A DNA stretch of 64,000 bases from Streptomyces sp. SID8374 (GCF_009865135.1 NZ_WWGH01000002.1:124001-188000), one strand, 5' to 3'; positions 6,966 through 17,500 are shown, counted from the stretch's first letter. Notes: a model not told the origin generated them from the letters alone. Translations and numbers: made by a program.

Positions 6966-9900
6966 GTGGACGAGTCAAGATTGCGAGCACCGGTGCAGAA
7001 GAAGCGGCCGCGGAGCCAGGGCAGCACGCGCGACGGTTCCGGGGCGACGCCTCCGGCTCCGGTCGCCACCAAGCGGACCGTACGGGTGCGGAGCCGGCTG
7101 GTCGCCGGGGTCGCCGTCGTCGGGGTCATCGTCCTCGCGGCGGGCGCTCCCGCCGCGCTGAGCGCCTCCTCCGACCTGGCCGAGTCCCAGCGGCTGGTGA
7201 CCCTCTCCGAGCTGAACCGGCAGGCCGTCACCCTGGCGCACTCCCTCGCCGACGAGCGGGACGCCGTCACCGCGTACATCGCGGGCGGCCGCACCGATGA
7301 CGGCAAGGCCGCCGCCGCGAACCGCCTCACCCGCACCACCCGCGTCGACCAGCAGATCGACGAGATCCACGAACCGGCCCCCGCGGCCCTGCGGCGCGAC
7401 CTCTCCACCGTGCCCTCCCTGCGCCGTGACGCCCTCACCGGCAAGGGCTCGGCGCTGGAGGCCCACCAGGCGTACTCCGAGGTCATCGCCAAGCTGCACG
7501 GCATCTCCGCCGAGCTGGCCGAGAAGACCCCGCCGCGCGCCGCCGACGCCACCCGCGCCCCGCTCGCCCTCGGCGGAGCCGTCGAACAGGCCTCCGCCAC
7601 CCGCGGGCTCCTCCTCGCCGCCCTCGCCGTACCGAGCCCCGAGCCCGCCGCCCCGCAGACCGACCCCTTCACCGGCCTCCCGGTGGAGACCCAGGACGAC
7701 GAGAGCAAACGGGCGGACCGCGTACGCGACGAGCTGAGCGCCGCCGCCCAGCAGGCCCGGGTCCGTGAACTGGCCTCGCTCGCCGAGTTCGACCAGGCCG
7801 CGAACCCGGTCGCCCGCGACAAGCTCTCCGCCACCGTCACGGGTCCCGAGGTCAACAGCGCCGAGAAGTACCTCGGCCGCCTCACCGACCGCCCCGAACT
7901 CTCCGACAGCGAGCGCTCCACCAACGCCAAGAAGCTGGAGTCCGCGCTCTCCGCCCGGATCGACCGCATGCGCGGCGTCGAGTCCGCCCTCTCCACCACC
8001 CAGGTCCAGCGCCTGGAGGGGCTCCGCGACGACGACGTCACCGCCCTCGAACTGAGCATCGCCCTGCTCGGCGGCTGTTTCCTGCTCGCCGTCGGCGTCT
8101 CCACCGCCGTCGCCCGTACCCTCACCCAGCCGCTCGCCGTCCTGCGCATCGGCGCCGCCCGCCTCGCGGAGGAGCCCGAGAGCGCCGAACCGGTCCGCTA
8201 CACCGGCCGCAACGACGAGTTCGCCCAGGTCGTCCGGTCGATGAACACCCTGCACGCCAGGCTGACCGGGCTCCAGCAGGAGTTCACCGGCCGCTTCGAG
8301 GACCTCGGCACCGAGCGCGCCGAACTGATCGCGGGCCGCGAGGCACTCACCCTCCAGCGCGCCGAACTCCAGGTGCGGACCGCCGAGCTCACCGCCCAGC
8401 TGGAGCGGCTCAAGAACACCGTCCACCACACCTTCGTCAACCTCTCGCTGCGCAACCTCGGCCTCGTGGAGCGCCAGCTCGGCGTCATCGAGAGCCTGGA
8501 GGAGCGCGAGCAGGACCCGGAGCGCCTGGCCACCCTGTTCAAGCTGGACCACATGGCCACGGTCATGCGCCGGCACAGCGAGAACATGCTCGTCCTCGCG
8601 GGCGCCGAGCACGGCCACGGCCACGCGGGCCCGATCCCGCTGGTCGACGTGGCCCGCGCGGCCGTCAGCGAGATCGAGCGGTACGAGCGGGTCACCATCC
8701 AGTCCCTGCCGCCGCACGCCCAGATCGCCGGGTTCGCCGCCGACGACCTCAGCCACCTCCTCGCCGAACTCCTGGAGAACGCCACCTCCTTCTCCCCGCC
8801 GGACTCCCATGTGGAGCTCTCCGGCTGGCTGCTGGAGACCGGCGAGGTGATGCTCTCCGTGCAGGACGCGGGCATCGGCATGTCGACGGTCCGGATGGGC
8901 GAGCTGAATGCGAGGCTGGCCGACCCGGCCTCCTTCGAGGCGGGGGAGCAGAGCGCCGACGGGGCCGGACTCGGCCTCCAGGTCACCTCGTTGCTGGCCG
9001 CCCGGCACGGTGTGCGGGTCCAGCTGCGCGAGCAGAAGGGGAGTGGAGTGACGGCCGTCGTCGTCCTGCCGCAGACCCTGCTGCCCAACTCCCTCCCGGC
9101 CTCCTCGCCGCCCGCCGTGCAGCTGCCCGGCGAGGCGCCGACGCTCAACCTGCCGGGCTCGGTGGCCGAGGCCAACTCCAACGCCCTGCCGAGCCGTACG
9201 CCGGTGCTGCCGCCGACCGCCGAACCGGCAGCGCCGGAGGCGGAGACGGGGGCGGGGGCCGGTGCTGAGGTGGCGCCCGGTGCTGCGGTTGAGCCGGAGA
9301 CGACGCCTGAGCCGTCGGCGCCTGAGGCCCGGTCCGAGACGACGCCTGAGCCCGTGCCCGAGGCGGCGCCCGCGGTGGAGTTCGAGCAGGCGGCCGAGAC
9401 GACGCCGGAGGCCACCGCCCGGCCAGCCGTGGACCCGATGATCGCCGCCGCCGAGCGGGCGATCCGCGAGGCCGGTACGCGGGGCCCCGCGCCCGCCGCC
9501 GAGGACGCGGAGGCGCCCGGGGCGCCCGAAGCCACCGACGTACCGCAGCAGAGCCCCGACGCGGACGCGCGGGCAGAAGCCCACGCAGCCGCAGATGCAG
9601 ACGCCGATGCCGATGCCGACGCAGCCTCACCGGAAGGCGCGGAGGCGGACGCTGCCGCCGAGTCGGAGTCCGAGATCACGATGCAGGTCCGGCTGCCGAG
9701 GCCCCCGGCGGCCCCGGCCGCCGCCGCGGACCCGCAGCCCTCCGACCCGTACGCCATCGGCCCCGACCGCCACGAGCGTCCGGCCGAGAGCGGTCCGGGC
9801 GGCCAGGACCCGGACGGGCCCGAGTTCCGTCCCGCGCCCCGGGCCGAGGCCGCCGCCGACACCGTGCCCGGACCCCGGAAGCCGCAGGCCGGGCGGGTCA

Positions 9901-10247
9901 CCGACAAGGGGCTGCCCAAGCGCACCCCCAAGGTGGTCCGGCCCGAGGGCACACCCACCACCGGGCGCACCGGCAGCCTGGACAAGGACGACCTGCGCCG
10001 CAGGCTGGGCAGCTTCCATCAGGCGGCGAAGGAGGGCCGGCGCGATGTCGAGGCCGAGATCGCCGAGTCGACCGGCTCCATCGCCCTCGCCGACCACGAG
10101 GGCGTAGCCACCGGCACCGCCGGGCACGAGACCACCACCGCGCCCGCGACGGGCCGCGCACACGACACAGGGACCGAGCAGACCGGCGGCCGCACGGACC
10201 GCCGGAACGGAGAGACGGGGGACACAGTCGAGGAGGCACGCAGTTGA
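6966..10247 (+). CDS. cvnA: Conservon sensor histidine kinase (CvnA type, NIT domain)
   Basis: A 1093-residue membrane kinase heading a conservon. Order of parts: short basic cytoplasmic N-terminus, first membrane helix about 43-62 (LVAGVAVVGVIVLAAGAP), a large extracellular helical NIT-like sensing region about 63-360, second helix about 361-380 (IALLGGCFLLAVGVSTAV), HAMP, coiled coil, a DHp-like segment (LDHMATVMRRHSENMLVLAG), an HATPase about 590-690 with N-box LLENATSF, DAGIGM and GAGLGL, and then a 400-residue Ala/Pro/Glu-rich tail. In Streptomyces such kinases work with CvnB, C and D at the membrane in a G-protein-like system controlling development or metabolism. The start GTG at 6966 is uncertain because its ribosome site is weak; GTG at 6993 is an alternative. 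Confidence 0.9.
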   Translation: MDESRLRAPVQKKRPRSQGSTRDGSGATPPAPVATKRTVRVRSRLVAGVAVVGVIVLAAGAPAALSASSDLAESQRLVTLSELNRQAVTLAHSLADERDAVTAYIAGGRTDDGKAAAANRLTRTTRVDQQIDEIHEPAPAALRRDLSTVPSLRRDALTGKGSALEAHQAYSEVIAKLHGISAELAEKTPPRAADATRAPLALGGAVEQASATRGLLLAALAVPSPEPAAPQTDPFTGLPVETQDDESKRADRVRDELSAAAQQARVRELASLAEFDQAANPVARDKLSATVTGPEVNSAEKYLGRLTDRPELSDSERSTNAKKLESALSARIDRMRGVESALSTTQVQRLEGLRDDDVTALELSIALLGGCFLLAVGVSTAVARTLTQPLAVLRIGAARLAEEPESAEPVRYTGRNDEFAQVVRSMNTLHARLTGLQQEFTGRFEDLGTERAELIAGREALTLQRAELQVRTAELTAQLERLKNTVHHTFVNLSLRNLGLVERQLGVIESLEEREQDPERLATLFKLDHMATVMRRHSENMLVLAGAEHGHGHAGPIPLVDVARAAVSEIERYERVTIQSLPPHAQIAGFAADDLSHLLAELLENATSFSPPDSHVELSGWLLETGEVMLSVQDAGIGMSTVRMGELNARLADPASFEAGEQSADGAGLGLQVTSLLAARHGVRVQLREQKGSGVTAVVVLPQTLLPNSLPASSPPAVQLPGEAPTLNLPGSVAEANSNALPSRTPVLPPTAEPAAPEAETGAGAGAEVAPGAAVEPETTPEPSAPEARSETTPEPVPEAAPAVEFEQAAETTPEATARPAVDPMIAAAERAIREAGTRGPAPAAEDAEAPGAPEATDVPQQSPDADARAEAHAAADADADADADAASPEGAEADAAAESESEITMQVRLPRPPAAPAAAADPQPSDPYAIGPDRHERPAESGPGGQDPDGPEFRPAPRAEAAADTVPGPRKPQAGRVTDKGLPKRTPKVVRPEGTPTTGRTGSLDKDDLRRRLGSFHQAAKEGRRDVEAEIAESTGSIALADHEGVATGTAGHETTTAPATGRAHDTGTEQTGGRTDRRNGETGDTVEEARS

Positions 10248-10723
10248 CTGCGCCCAGCACGTTCGGGCTGAGTACCGAGGCCCGGAACCTTCACTGGTTG
10301 CTGAGCAATCTCGTGGAGGAGGTGCCAGGGGTCCACTCGGTCACCGTCGTCTCGTCCGACGGGCTGATGCTGCTCTCCTCCGACCCCGGACACCACGAGG
10401 CGAAGGCGGCAGGACCGTCGGACGGCCCCAAGGGGTCCAGCGCCGACCTGGCCACCATCGTCTCCGGCATCGGCTCGCTGACCGTCGGAGCCGCGAAGCT
10501 GATGGACGGCGGCGGCGTCAAACAGACGATGGTCGCCATGGACGAGGGCAGCGTCTTCGTCATGTCGATCAGCGACGGCTCCCTCCTCGGCGTCCACGCC
10601 ACCCCTGACTGCGACATGAGCGTCGTCGCGTACCACATGGCCCTCTTCGTCGGCCGGGCCGGACACGTCCTCACCCCCGAACTCCGCAGTGAGCTGCGCA
10701 AATCGATGGAGAGTGCCCAGTGA
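10244..10723 (+). CDS. cvnB: Conservon roadblock/LC7 protein (CvnB)
   Basis: A 159-residue roadblock/LC7-fold protein (LHWLLSNLVEEVPGVHSVTVVSSDGLMLLSS). Proteins of this fold act as regulators of small GTPases, and in conservons CvnB couples the kinase to the GTPase CvnD. The start is TTG at 10244, overlapping the cvnA stop as TTGA with GGAGG upstream, indicating translational coupling. A loop about 45-65 (GHHEAKAAGPSDGPKGSSA) is polar and probably disordered. The 3' end overlaps cvnC as GTGA. Confidence 0.93.
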   Translation: MTAPSTFGLSTEARNLHWLLSNLVEEVPGVHSVTVVSSDGLMLLSSDPGHHEAKAAGPSDGPKGSSADLATIVSGIGSLTVGAAKLMDGGGVKQTMVAMDEGSVFVMSISDGSLLGVHATPDCDMSVVAYHMALFVGRAGHVLTPELRSELRKSMESAQ

Positions 10724-11136
10724 CGACCGCCGCAGCCGAGCCCTCCCCCCGCCTCCCCGTCCGCGGCGCCGACAAGCGCCCGGCCCGGGTCCGTCCGTAC
10801 TCCCTCACCGGAGGCCGCACCCGGTTCGGGCACGTCCTGCTCGTCGAGACGTTCGTCGCCGCCCTCGAAGCACCCGAGGAGCGCCGCGAGCTGACCAACG
10901 GCAACCTCGCCTCGCGGGTCATGCCGGAGCTCCAGGCCATCGTCGAAATCTGCCGCCGGATGCGTACGGTCGCGGAGATCTCGGCCCTGTTGAAGATGCC
11001 GCTCGGAGTCGTCCGGGTGCTGCTCAGCGACTTGGCCGACCAGGGAAAGATCCGCGTGTACGGAACCGGTCACGGCACCGGTCAGCCCGACCGCGCACTG
11101 CTCGAAAGGGTGCTCAATGGACTCCGCCGTCTCTGA
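10720..11136 (+). CDS. cvnC: Conservon DUF742 protein (CvnC)
   Basis: A 138-residue DUF742 protein with the hallmark RPYSLTGGRT near residue 26 and a winged-helix-like C-terminal half (TVAEISALLKMPLGVVRVLLSDLADQG). Its biochemical role in the conservon complex is not established. The GTG start overlaps the cvnB stop by four bases, and the gene overlaps cvnD by 20 bases, so the four cvn genes form one translationally coupled operon. Confidence 0.93.
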   Translation: MTTAAAEPSPRLPVRGADKRPARVRPYSLTGGRTRFGHVLLVETFVAALEAPEERRELTNGNLASRVMPELQAIVEICRRMRTVAEISALLKMPLGVVRVLLSDLADQGKIRVYGTGHGTGQPDRALLERVLNGLRRL

Positions 11137-11788
11137 GGCGCCGCTCTTCGCCCCGCGTCAGCCGGGGCCGCAGGACCAGCCGTCACGGCCCCAGGACCAG
11201 CCGGAGGAAGCCCTCCAGGCCTGGCAACTCGACCACACCCGCGCGCCCACCGCGACCAAGATCGTGGTGGCGGGCGGATTCGGCGTGGGCAAGACGACGT
11301 TCGTCGGCTCGGTCTCGGAGATCACGCCGCTCCAGACCGAAGCGCTGATGACCCAGGCCAGCGAGGAGACCGACGACCTCTCCGCGACGCCCGAGAAGAC
11401 CACCACGACGGTGGCCATGGACTTCGGCCGGCTCACCCTCGACGACGACCTCGTGCTGTACGTCTTCGGCACCCCCGGCCAGCAGCGCTTCTGGTTCATG
11501 TGGGACGACTTGGTGCGCGGCGCGATCGGTGCGGTCGTCCTCGCCGACACCCGCCGGCTGGAGGACTGCTTCCCGGCGCTGGACTACTTCGAGAGCTGCG
11601 GGCTGCCGTACATCGTGGCGGTCAACCACTTCGAGGGGACGCCCGGTTACGAGGCGGAGGACGTCAGGGAGGCCCTGACCGTACCGCCGCGGGTGCCGAT
11701 AGTGATCATGGACGCACGTAACAGGATCACGGTCGTCGAGTCGCTGCTGGCCCTGGTCGGCCACGCCCTCGACGTCACCCCCGCGTAG
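11117..11788 (+). CDS. cvnD: Conservon GTPase (CvnD)
   Basis: A 223-residue small GTP-binding protein. After a Gln/Pro-rich N-terminus (residues 1-40), the G1 loop GGFGVGKTTF is at about 52-61, the switch region includes TTTVAMDFGRL, G3 is FGTPGQQRF (replacing DxxG), and VAVNHFEG supplies the G4-like element with NH in place of NKxD. These variations are typical of the CvnD/MglA-like branch. It is expected to cycle between GDP and GTP under control of CvnB and the CvnA kinase. It ends at a TAG that overlaps a short direct repeat. Confidence 0.93.
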   Translation: MDSAVSEAPLFAPRQPGPQDQPSRPQDQPEEALQAWQLDHTRAPTATKIVVAGGFGVGKTTFVGSVSEITPLQTEALMTQASEETDDLSATPEKTTTTVAMDFGRLTLDDDLVLYVFGTPGQQRFWFMWDDLVRGAIGAVVLADTRRLEDCFPALDYFESCGLPYIVAVNHFEGTPGYEAEDVREALTVPPRVPIVIMDARNRITVVESLLALVGHALDVTPA

Positions 11789-11811
11789 ATCGCACAGATC
11801 GCACAGATCGC
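11787..11811 (+). repeat. 9-bp direct repeat after cvnD
   Basis: AGATCGCAC occurs twice in tandem followed by a partial third copy (AGATCGC), starting inside the cvnD stop codon and ending 28 bases before the next gene. No function is evident. Confidence 0.7.
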
Positions 11812-11839
11812 CTCGAAACAGAGACAACGGAGAGCCGCG

Positions 11840-13075
11840 ATGCGGAAGATACTCATAGTCGGAGCCGGGCAGTCCGGACTCCAGCTGGCCCTGGGGCTCC
11901 AGTCCCGAGGCTACGAAGTCACCCTGATGTCCAACCGCACCGCCGACGAGATCCGCACCGGCCGGGTCATGTCGACGCAGTGCATGTTCCACACCGCGCT
12001 CCAGCACGAGCGGGACTACCAGCTGAACTTCTGGGAGTCCCAGGCCCCGAAGATCGAAGGCCTCGGCGTCTCCGTCGCCGCCCCCGACTCCTCGCGCGCC
12101 ATCGACTGGGTCGGCAAGCTGGACGGGTACGCCCAGTCCGTCGACCAGCGCGTGAAGATGGCCGGCTGGATGGAGACCTTCGCCCAGCGCGGCGGCCAGC
12201 TCGTCATCCACGGGGCGGCCGTCTCCGACCTGGACTACTTCTCCCGCACCTACGACCTGGTGATGGTCTCCGCAGGCAAGGGCGAGCTGGTCTCCATGTT
12301 CGGCCGCGACGCGGCCCGTTCGCCGTTCGACGCCCCGCAGCGCGCACTGGCCGTCGCCTACGTCCACGGGATGGGCCCGCGCCCGGAGCACCCGGAGTTC
12401 GACGCGGTCCGCTGCAACCTGGTGCCGGGCGTCGGCGAGCTGTTCGTGATGCCGACCCTGACGACTTCCGGCCGCGCCGACATCCTCTTCTGGGAGGGCA
12501 TCCCGGGCGGCCCGCTGGACGCGTTCCAGGGCATCAAGGACCCCTCCGAGCACCTGGCGAAGACGCTGGAGCTCATGGAGAAGTTCACGCCGTGGGAGTA
12601 CGCCCGCGCCACCAAGGTCGAGTTGACCGACGCCAACGGCACCCTCGCCGGCCGGTACGCCCCCACGGTCCGCAAGCCGATCGGCCGGCTCCCCGGCGGC
12701 GGCCTGGTCCTCGGCGTCGCGGACGTCGTCGTGGCCAACGACCCGATCACCGGCCAGGGCTCCAACTCGGCGTCCAAGTGCGCCAACTCCTACCTGGACT
12801 CGATCCTGGAGCACGGGGACAAGGAGTTCGACGCCGCCTGGATGCAGTCCACCTTCGACCGCTACTGGGACACCGCCCAGCACGTCGTGAAGTGGACCAA
12901 CGCGATGCTCGGCGTCCCCCCGGAGCACGTCCTGAACCTGATCGGCGCCGCCGGCCAGCTCCAGCCCGTCGCGGACCGCTTCGCCAACGGCTTCGACAAC
13001 CCGGCGGACTTCGAGAACTTCTTCTTCGAGCCGGAGAAGACGAACGCGTACCTGGCTTCGGTCTCCGGAGCCTGA
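11840..13075 (+). CDS. StyA/indole monooxygenase-like FAD protein
   Basis: A 411-residue flavoprotein of the styrene/indole monooxygenase (StyA) family, group E two-component monooxygenases that receive reduced FAD from a separate reductase. The N-terminal Rossmann motif VGAGQSGLQLA is at residues 6-16, and the later FAD-binding motif appears around GGGLVLGVADVVVANDPITGQGSN. The substrate is unknown, and no flavin reductase gene is adjacent. ATG at 11840 is preceded by GGAGAG. It lies 51 bases after cvnD in the same direction, so it is probably part of the conservon operon; some conservons carry an extra redox gene such as a P450 at this place. A hairpin follows. Confidence 0.88.
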   Translation: MRKILIVGAGQSGLQLALGLQSRGYEVTLMSNRTADEIRTGRVMSTQCMFHTALQHERDYQLNFWESQAPKIEGLGVSVAAPDSSRAIDWVGKLDGYAQSVDQRVKMAGWMETFAQRGGQLVIHGAAVSDLDYFSRTYDLVMVSAGKGELVSMFGRDAARSPFDAPQRALAVAYVHGMGPRPEHPEFDAVRCNLVPGVGELFVMPTLTTSGRADILFWEGIPGGPLDAFQGIKDPSEHLAKTLELMEKFTPWEYARATKVELTDANGTLAGRYAPTVRKPIGRLPGGGLVLGVADVVVANDPITGQGSNSASKCANSYLDSILEHGDKEFDAAWMQSTFDRYWDTAQHVVKWTNAMLGVPPEHVLNLIGAAGQLQPVADRFANGFDNPADFENFFFEPEKTNAYLASVSGA

Positions 13076-13090
13076 GCGCCCCACCGATCC

Positions 13091-13117
13091 GGCCGGACCC
13101 GCACCGCCGGTCCGGCC
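13091..13117. terminator. Bidirectional hairpin between convergent genes
   Basis: GGCCGGACC (13091-13099) and GGTCCGGCC (13109-13117) form a perfect 9-bp stem with a 9-base loop in the 49-base gap between two convergent genes. Confidence 0.7.
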
Positions 13118-13124
13118 CCCGGGC

Positions 13125-14348
13125 CTATTCGGGTGCCGCCTCCGCGCTGTAGCCGGTGTCCGAGCCGTCGCGGGCGTTCTCGGGGAGGTCGGGGCGGGTG
13201 TACGTGGACAGCGGTACGCCGTCGGGGTCGGGGCGGACGGCGCCCAGCAGCGGGTTGGACGCCAGCGGGGAGACCTTCACCTTCGTCCCGGGGCGGGGCG
13301 CCTGCACCACCAGGCCGTCGCCGATGTACAGCGCCACATGGGTCGCCTTCGGGAAGTAGATCACCAGGTCGCCTGGGCGCAGTGAGGAGATGGGCACCCT
13401 CGGGAGCTGCTTCCACTGTTCCTGCGAGGTCCGGGGGATCGGGCGTCCCGCCGCCGCCCAGGCCTGGGACGTGAGGCCGGAGCAGTCGAAGGAGCCGGGG
13501 CCCTCGGCGCCCCACACGTACGGCTTGCCGATCTGTTCGATCGCGTACGTGATGGCGTCACCGCCCTGCCGGGTCGGCGGGCGGACCGAGCTGAGCGCCC
13601 CGGAGGCCACCAGTTCGTTCTGGGCCGCCTCCACGCCCTGCTGCTCCAGGCCCGCCAGCTGGGCCATCTGCTCGGGCGAGAGCGTGGCCAGCAGCGTCTC
13701 CACCTGCTTCAGCTTGCCGCGTACGGTGTCGCGCTGCTTCTTCTGCCGCGCGGCCAGCTTCCTCTGCTGGTCGACCGCCTTGAGGGAGGCGGCCGCGAGG
13801 GCGTCGGCGCGGCGGGCGGCGGCGGTCAGCCGTTCCACCGTCGCCGCGCGGCCCGCCGCCACCCGTTCGATGACATGGCTCTGGTCCAGGGCGCGCAGGG
13901 GGTCCCGGGCCAGCAGCAGCTGGAGGTAGGCGGAGAACTCGGTACGCCCCTGGTACTGCTCCCGGGCCAGCCGCCCGGCGTCCCCCCGGCTGAGCTCCAG
14001 CGCCGCCCGGGCCTTCGTCAGCTCCGCCTCGACCTTCTTCGCCTGCGCGGTCCGCTGCTTCAGCTTCTCGGCGGTGGCGTTGTAGGTCTCGCTCGCCTCT
14101 TCCGCCTCCTGGTAGCGCTTCTGGAGCTCGCGTAGGAGGGTCGCCACGTTCTTGGGGGCCGTGGGGGCTTCTGGGGCTGCGAGGGCGGTTTCCGCGTCGA
14201 CTTCTGCCGCGTCCTCGTCGATTTCCAGCGATGGTACGGGGGTGGGTTCGGCCGGTTCGGCGGTGGCGGGTTCGGCGGTGGCGGGGGAGACCGCGAGGGC
14301 CGTGGCGAGTGCGGCTGCGCAGACCGCGCGCAGGAGTCTGGCTGACAC
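13125..14348 (-). CDS. Secreted NlpC/P60 peptidoglycan endopeptidase with coiled coil
   Basis: A 407-residue secreted cysteine peptidase expected to cut peptide cross-links of peptidoglycan, like RipA/Rpf-associated hydrolases. It has a signal peptide (LLRAVCAAALATALAVSPATA), an acidic linker, a long coiled coil (about 60-250, many ATLLRELQKRYQEAEE-like heptads) that probably blocks or positions the enzyme, and a C-terminal NlpC/P60 domain with catalytic Cys in FDCSGL at about 290 and His in THVALYIG at about 335. GTG at 14348 is used because GGAGG sits 7 bases upstream. No c-di-AMP riboswitch, which precedes some Streptomyces wall hydrolases, could be recognised in the 190 bases upstream. 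Confidence 0.92.
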   Translation of the reverse strand: MSARLLRAVCAAALATALAVSPATAEPATAEPAEPTPVPSLEIDEDAAEVDAETALAAPEAPTAPKNVATLLRELQKRYQEAEEASETYNATAEKLKQRTAQAKKVEAELTKARAALELSRGDAGRLAREQYQGRTEFSAYLQLLLARDPLRALDQSHVIERVAAGRAATVERLTAAARRADALAAASLKAVDQQRKLAARQKKQRDTVRGKLKQVETLLATLSPEQMAQLAGLEQQGVEAAQNELVASGALSSVRPPTRQGGDAITYAIEQIGKPYVWGAEGPGSFDCSGLTSQAWAAAGRPIPRTSQEQWKQLPRVPISSLRPGDLVIYFPKATHVALYIGDGLVVQAPRPGTKVKVSPLASNPLLGAVRPDPDGVPLSTYTRPDLPENARDGSDTGYSAEAAPE

Positions 14349-14542
14349 GACATCACCTCCGTGACGGAGACCGGGCCCGTCCACACATGCACGTGGGCGA
14401 GCTAATCCGATTAATCCGGTCAGTCGGTGTCAGGTGATGCAAGCACCGCACGGCGTGCCGCCCGGGGATGCCCCGGACGGCCGTACCGATGGCGGGTTGT
14501 GCCGATGGCGGGATGGCGGGCGGTATCGGCGGCGCCCCCTGC

Positions 14543-17500
14543 TCAGGCCACCGGGAACGCGTAGAAGGACCTGTCCCGCTGGACGATGACGTTCCCGCCG
14601 GCGGCGAGGGTCCGGTACGAGGCGCTCACGGTGGCCCCCTTCGGGTCGGCCACCCCGATGTCCTGGAACTTCCACAGCCGCTCCCCGTCGGCCGCCGAGA
14701 ACGCGGTGACCTGGGTGGCGTCGGAGGCGAGCAGCGTCTTTCCGCTGCCGCTCAGCGCGAGGGAGGGGGCGTTGCCGATGCCCGGCACCTCCGTCGAACG
14801 CCGCCAGAGCAGGCGCCCGCTCTCCCGTTCCACGGCGCCGACCTGCTGGCTGCGCTCGGTGGTGTGGAGGAGGGGACCGGCCAGGAGCGGGGTGCCGAAG
14901 ACCGAGCCCGCCGTGCCCGCGACCCGCCACAGCGGCTTGGCGGTGTCCGCCTCGAACGACTGGAGATCGGCGCCGACCGCCGCGTACAGGGTGCCGTCCT
15001 CACCGCCCGTCACGGCGGCGTCGGGGGCGGCCGTGCCGTACTGCTTGGCCCACCGCACCTTGCCGGTCTGCTGGTCGAAGGAGCGGATGGTGCCCTTCCC
15101 CTTGGCCGCCTTGACCTCGGCCGCCGTCAGGGTGACCGCGTCCTGCCGTACGAGGAGATCGGCCGAGCGCTCCGCGACGACCCGGTAGCCGGGTGTGCCG
15201 GGGGCGCGGCCCGCCGGGACCGGGGTGCGCCAGACCTCGGTGCGCCGGACGATGTCGTACGCGAAGAAGTACGCCTGGACGACCTGCTTGTCCGGCGCCT
15301 GCTTCTTGCCCTTCTTCGGCTTCGGCGCCTTCACGGTGACCGTGTGCGAGCCGGTGAACCAGATGACGGGCCCGGACTGGCCGGCCAGCCGTCCGACCTG
15401 AAGGTCCGGCAGGTCGGTGAAGCCGTCCGCGTACCGCACGCGGTGCACGACCGTCCCGTCCTTCGGCGCGAGCCAGAGGAACTCCGTCGGGCTCGCCACG
15501 AAGCACAGGTCGCCGGCGGCCAGTGCCGCCTGGCCCTTGGCGGCGTCCGCGCGCTGCCAGACCCGCTTGCCGGTCCGCAGGTCGACGGCGCTCGCCTGGC
15601 TCTCGCTGGTCACCACCAGCAGCCGGTCCTGCCAGAGCGCCGTGGTCAGCGGGGAGGACTCGGAGGCCGGGTGGGAGTAGGTCCAGCGCGGCTCGGGGGG
15701 CTGGCCCGGGAGCGTACGGCGCGGCTTCGGCGCGGGCTTGTCGTCCGTGGCGGCCACGCTCTCCCCGCCACCGATCGCGGCGACCGCCCCGCCGCCCACG
15801 ACGAGCCCGCCGACCGCCGCGGCCGCGATGGCGATCAGGGTCCGGCGGCTGGTGGCGGAGCCGGGCGGAGGGGTGGGCGCGGGCGGCAGGGGCAGCGTCA
15901 CCATGGGGGAGCCGTTGCTGCCGTTGCCCTGGTTGCCGCTGTTGCCCTGGCCCGTGGAGCCCGGGAGCGCCGCTGCCGGGTAGGGGGCGGGGCTGCCGTG
16001 GGTGTGGTGGTGGCCCGGTGCCGGGAGTCCGGGGGAGGCGGGGAGCTGGGGCGCCGACCGGGCCGGACCGGGAGGGAGCGCGGCAGGTGTGTGGGGCGGG
16101 ACGGGGGCCCGGCCCGGGGACCGGGGGAGTTCGTGGGGGAGGGCGAGCTGGGTGGTGGCGCGGTCGGACTGGGGCGGCTTGGGGCCGGTGTTGAGGAAAC
16201 GGGTGGTGCCCGGGTCCTCGCCGATGTCGCCGTTGGTGCCGTTGTCCCTGTTGTTGCCGTTGGCGGTGTGGTCCGTCTTGCCGACGTCTCCGGTGCCGGT
16301 GTGGCTGCCTGCGCTGTTGTCGCCGGTGCCGGTGCCGGTGCCGGTGCCGTGGGCATGGCTGGTGGTGGCTACGGCGGCCCTTGGGTCGGCCGGGGCCTGT
16401 GCGGCCGGTGCCCCCGGGGGTGTGTCGGCGGGTGTCCCTGTCGGCTCCTCGGCCGGTGCGTCCGCCGGTGCCTCGGCCGCCGCGACGCCACCCGACGCGC
16501 CGGGCACCGCGTCCTCGGGCACCGCGTCAACGGGCTCCTCCCCAGGCACCGCGTCCTCGGTCTCCTTGACGGGCCGTACGTCCTCGGGTGCGGCCGTCCC
16601 ACCGGTCCCGGGCCCGGCAGCGGCAACGCCCCCGGCAGCGGCGGCACTCGCGCCCACCGGGCCTGCGGCGTCGGCGGGCGCCTCCTCCGCCTCCTCCGGG
16701 GAATCCTCCGGCACCTCCAGCGCCCGCACCCGCGCCTCCTGGTCCGCGACCGCTGCCGCGAGCCGTTCGGGGAGCCAGCCGCCCCGGGCGAGGCCCGCCG
16801 CGCCCTCCAGGGCCAGTTCGGCGGCGACCGTACCGGCCGTCGGGCGCTCGGCCGGGTCCTTCGCCAGGCAGCCCGCGATCAGCCCGCGCAACTCCGCCGG
16901 TACGGTGTCCAGTTCGGGTTCGGCCTCGGCGATCCGGCGGGCGGCCTCCTCGGGCGGGCCCTCCGTGAACGGGGTCGTCCCCGTGGCCGCGTACGCCAGC
17001 AGCAGCCCCAGCACGAACAGGTCGGACGCCGCACCGGCCTCCTTGCCCGCGACCTGCTCCGGCGTCAGGTAGCCCAGCCGGACCGAGAGCTGCCCGCCCG
17101 GCTTCGCCTCCGCCGACGCGGCCGCGCCCAGCGGGCCGAACGCGGTGAGCCGGGGCCCGTCCTCGGCCAGCAGCACCGTGCCCGGGGCGAGCCCCTGGAG
17201 CGCGGAGCCGCCCGCGTGCACCCGGGAGAGGATCTCGGCGATGCCCGCGCCCAGTATCCGCAGCGCGCGCTCCGGCAGCGGACCGGCGATGCCGATCGCC
17301 TCGGCCAGCGGGAGGGCGGGGACGTACTCCGTCGCGGTATGGAGGAGTCCGTCCTCACCGGTCTCCAGGGGCGGTGTCACCCAGCCGCCCGCGAGGCGTT
17401 CGGCGGTGCGGGCCTCGGACTGGAAGCGGCGCCGGAAAGCGGGGACGGCGGCGAGCGCGGGGCGCGCGGCGGTGATCACGGAGAGCTCGCCCGTAGCGGT

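Noticed and set aside
14349..14542. Possible c-di-AMP riboswitch before the NlpC/P60 gene
   Set aside because: Such riboswitches precede some Streptomyces wall hydrolase genes, but the gap is short and the expected conserved elements were not seen.
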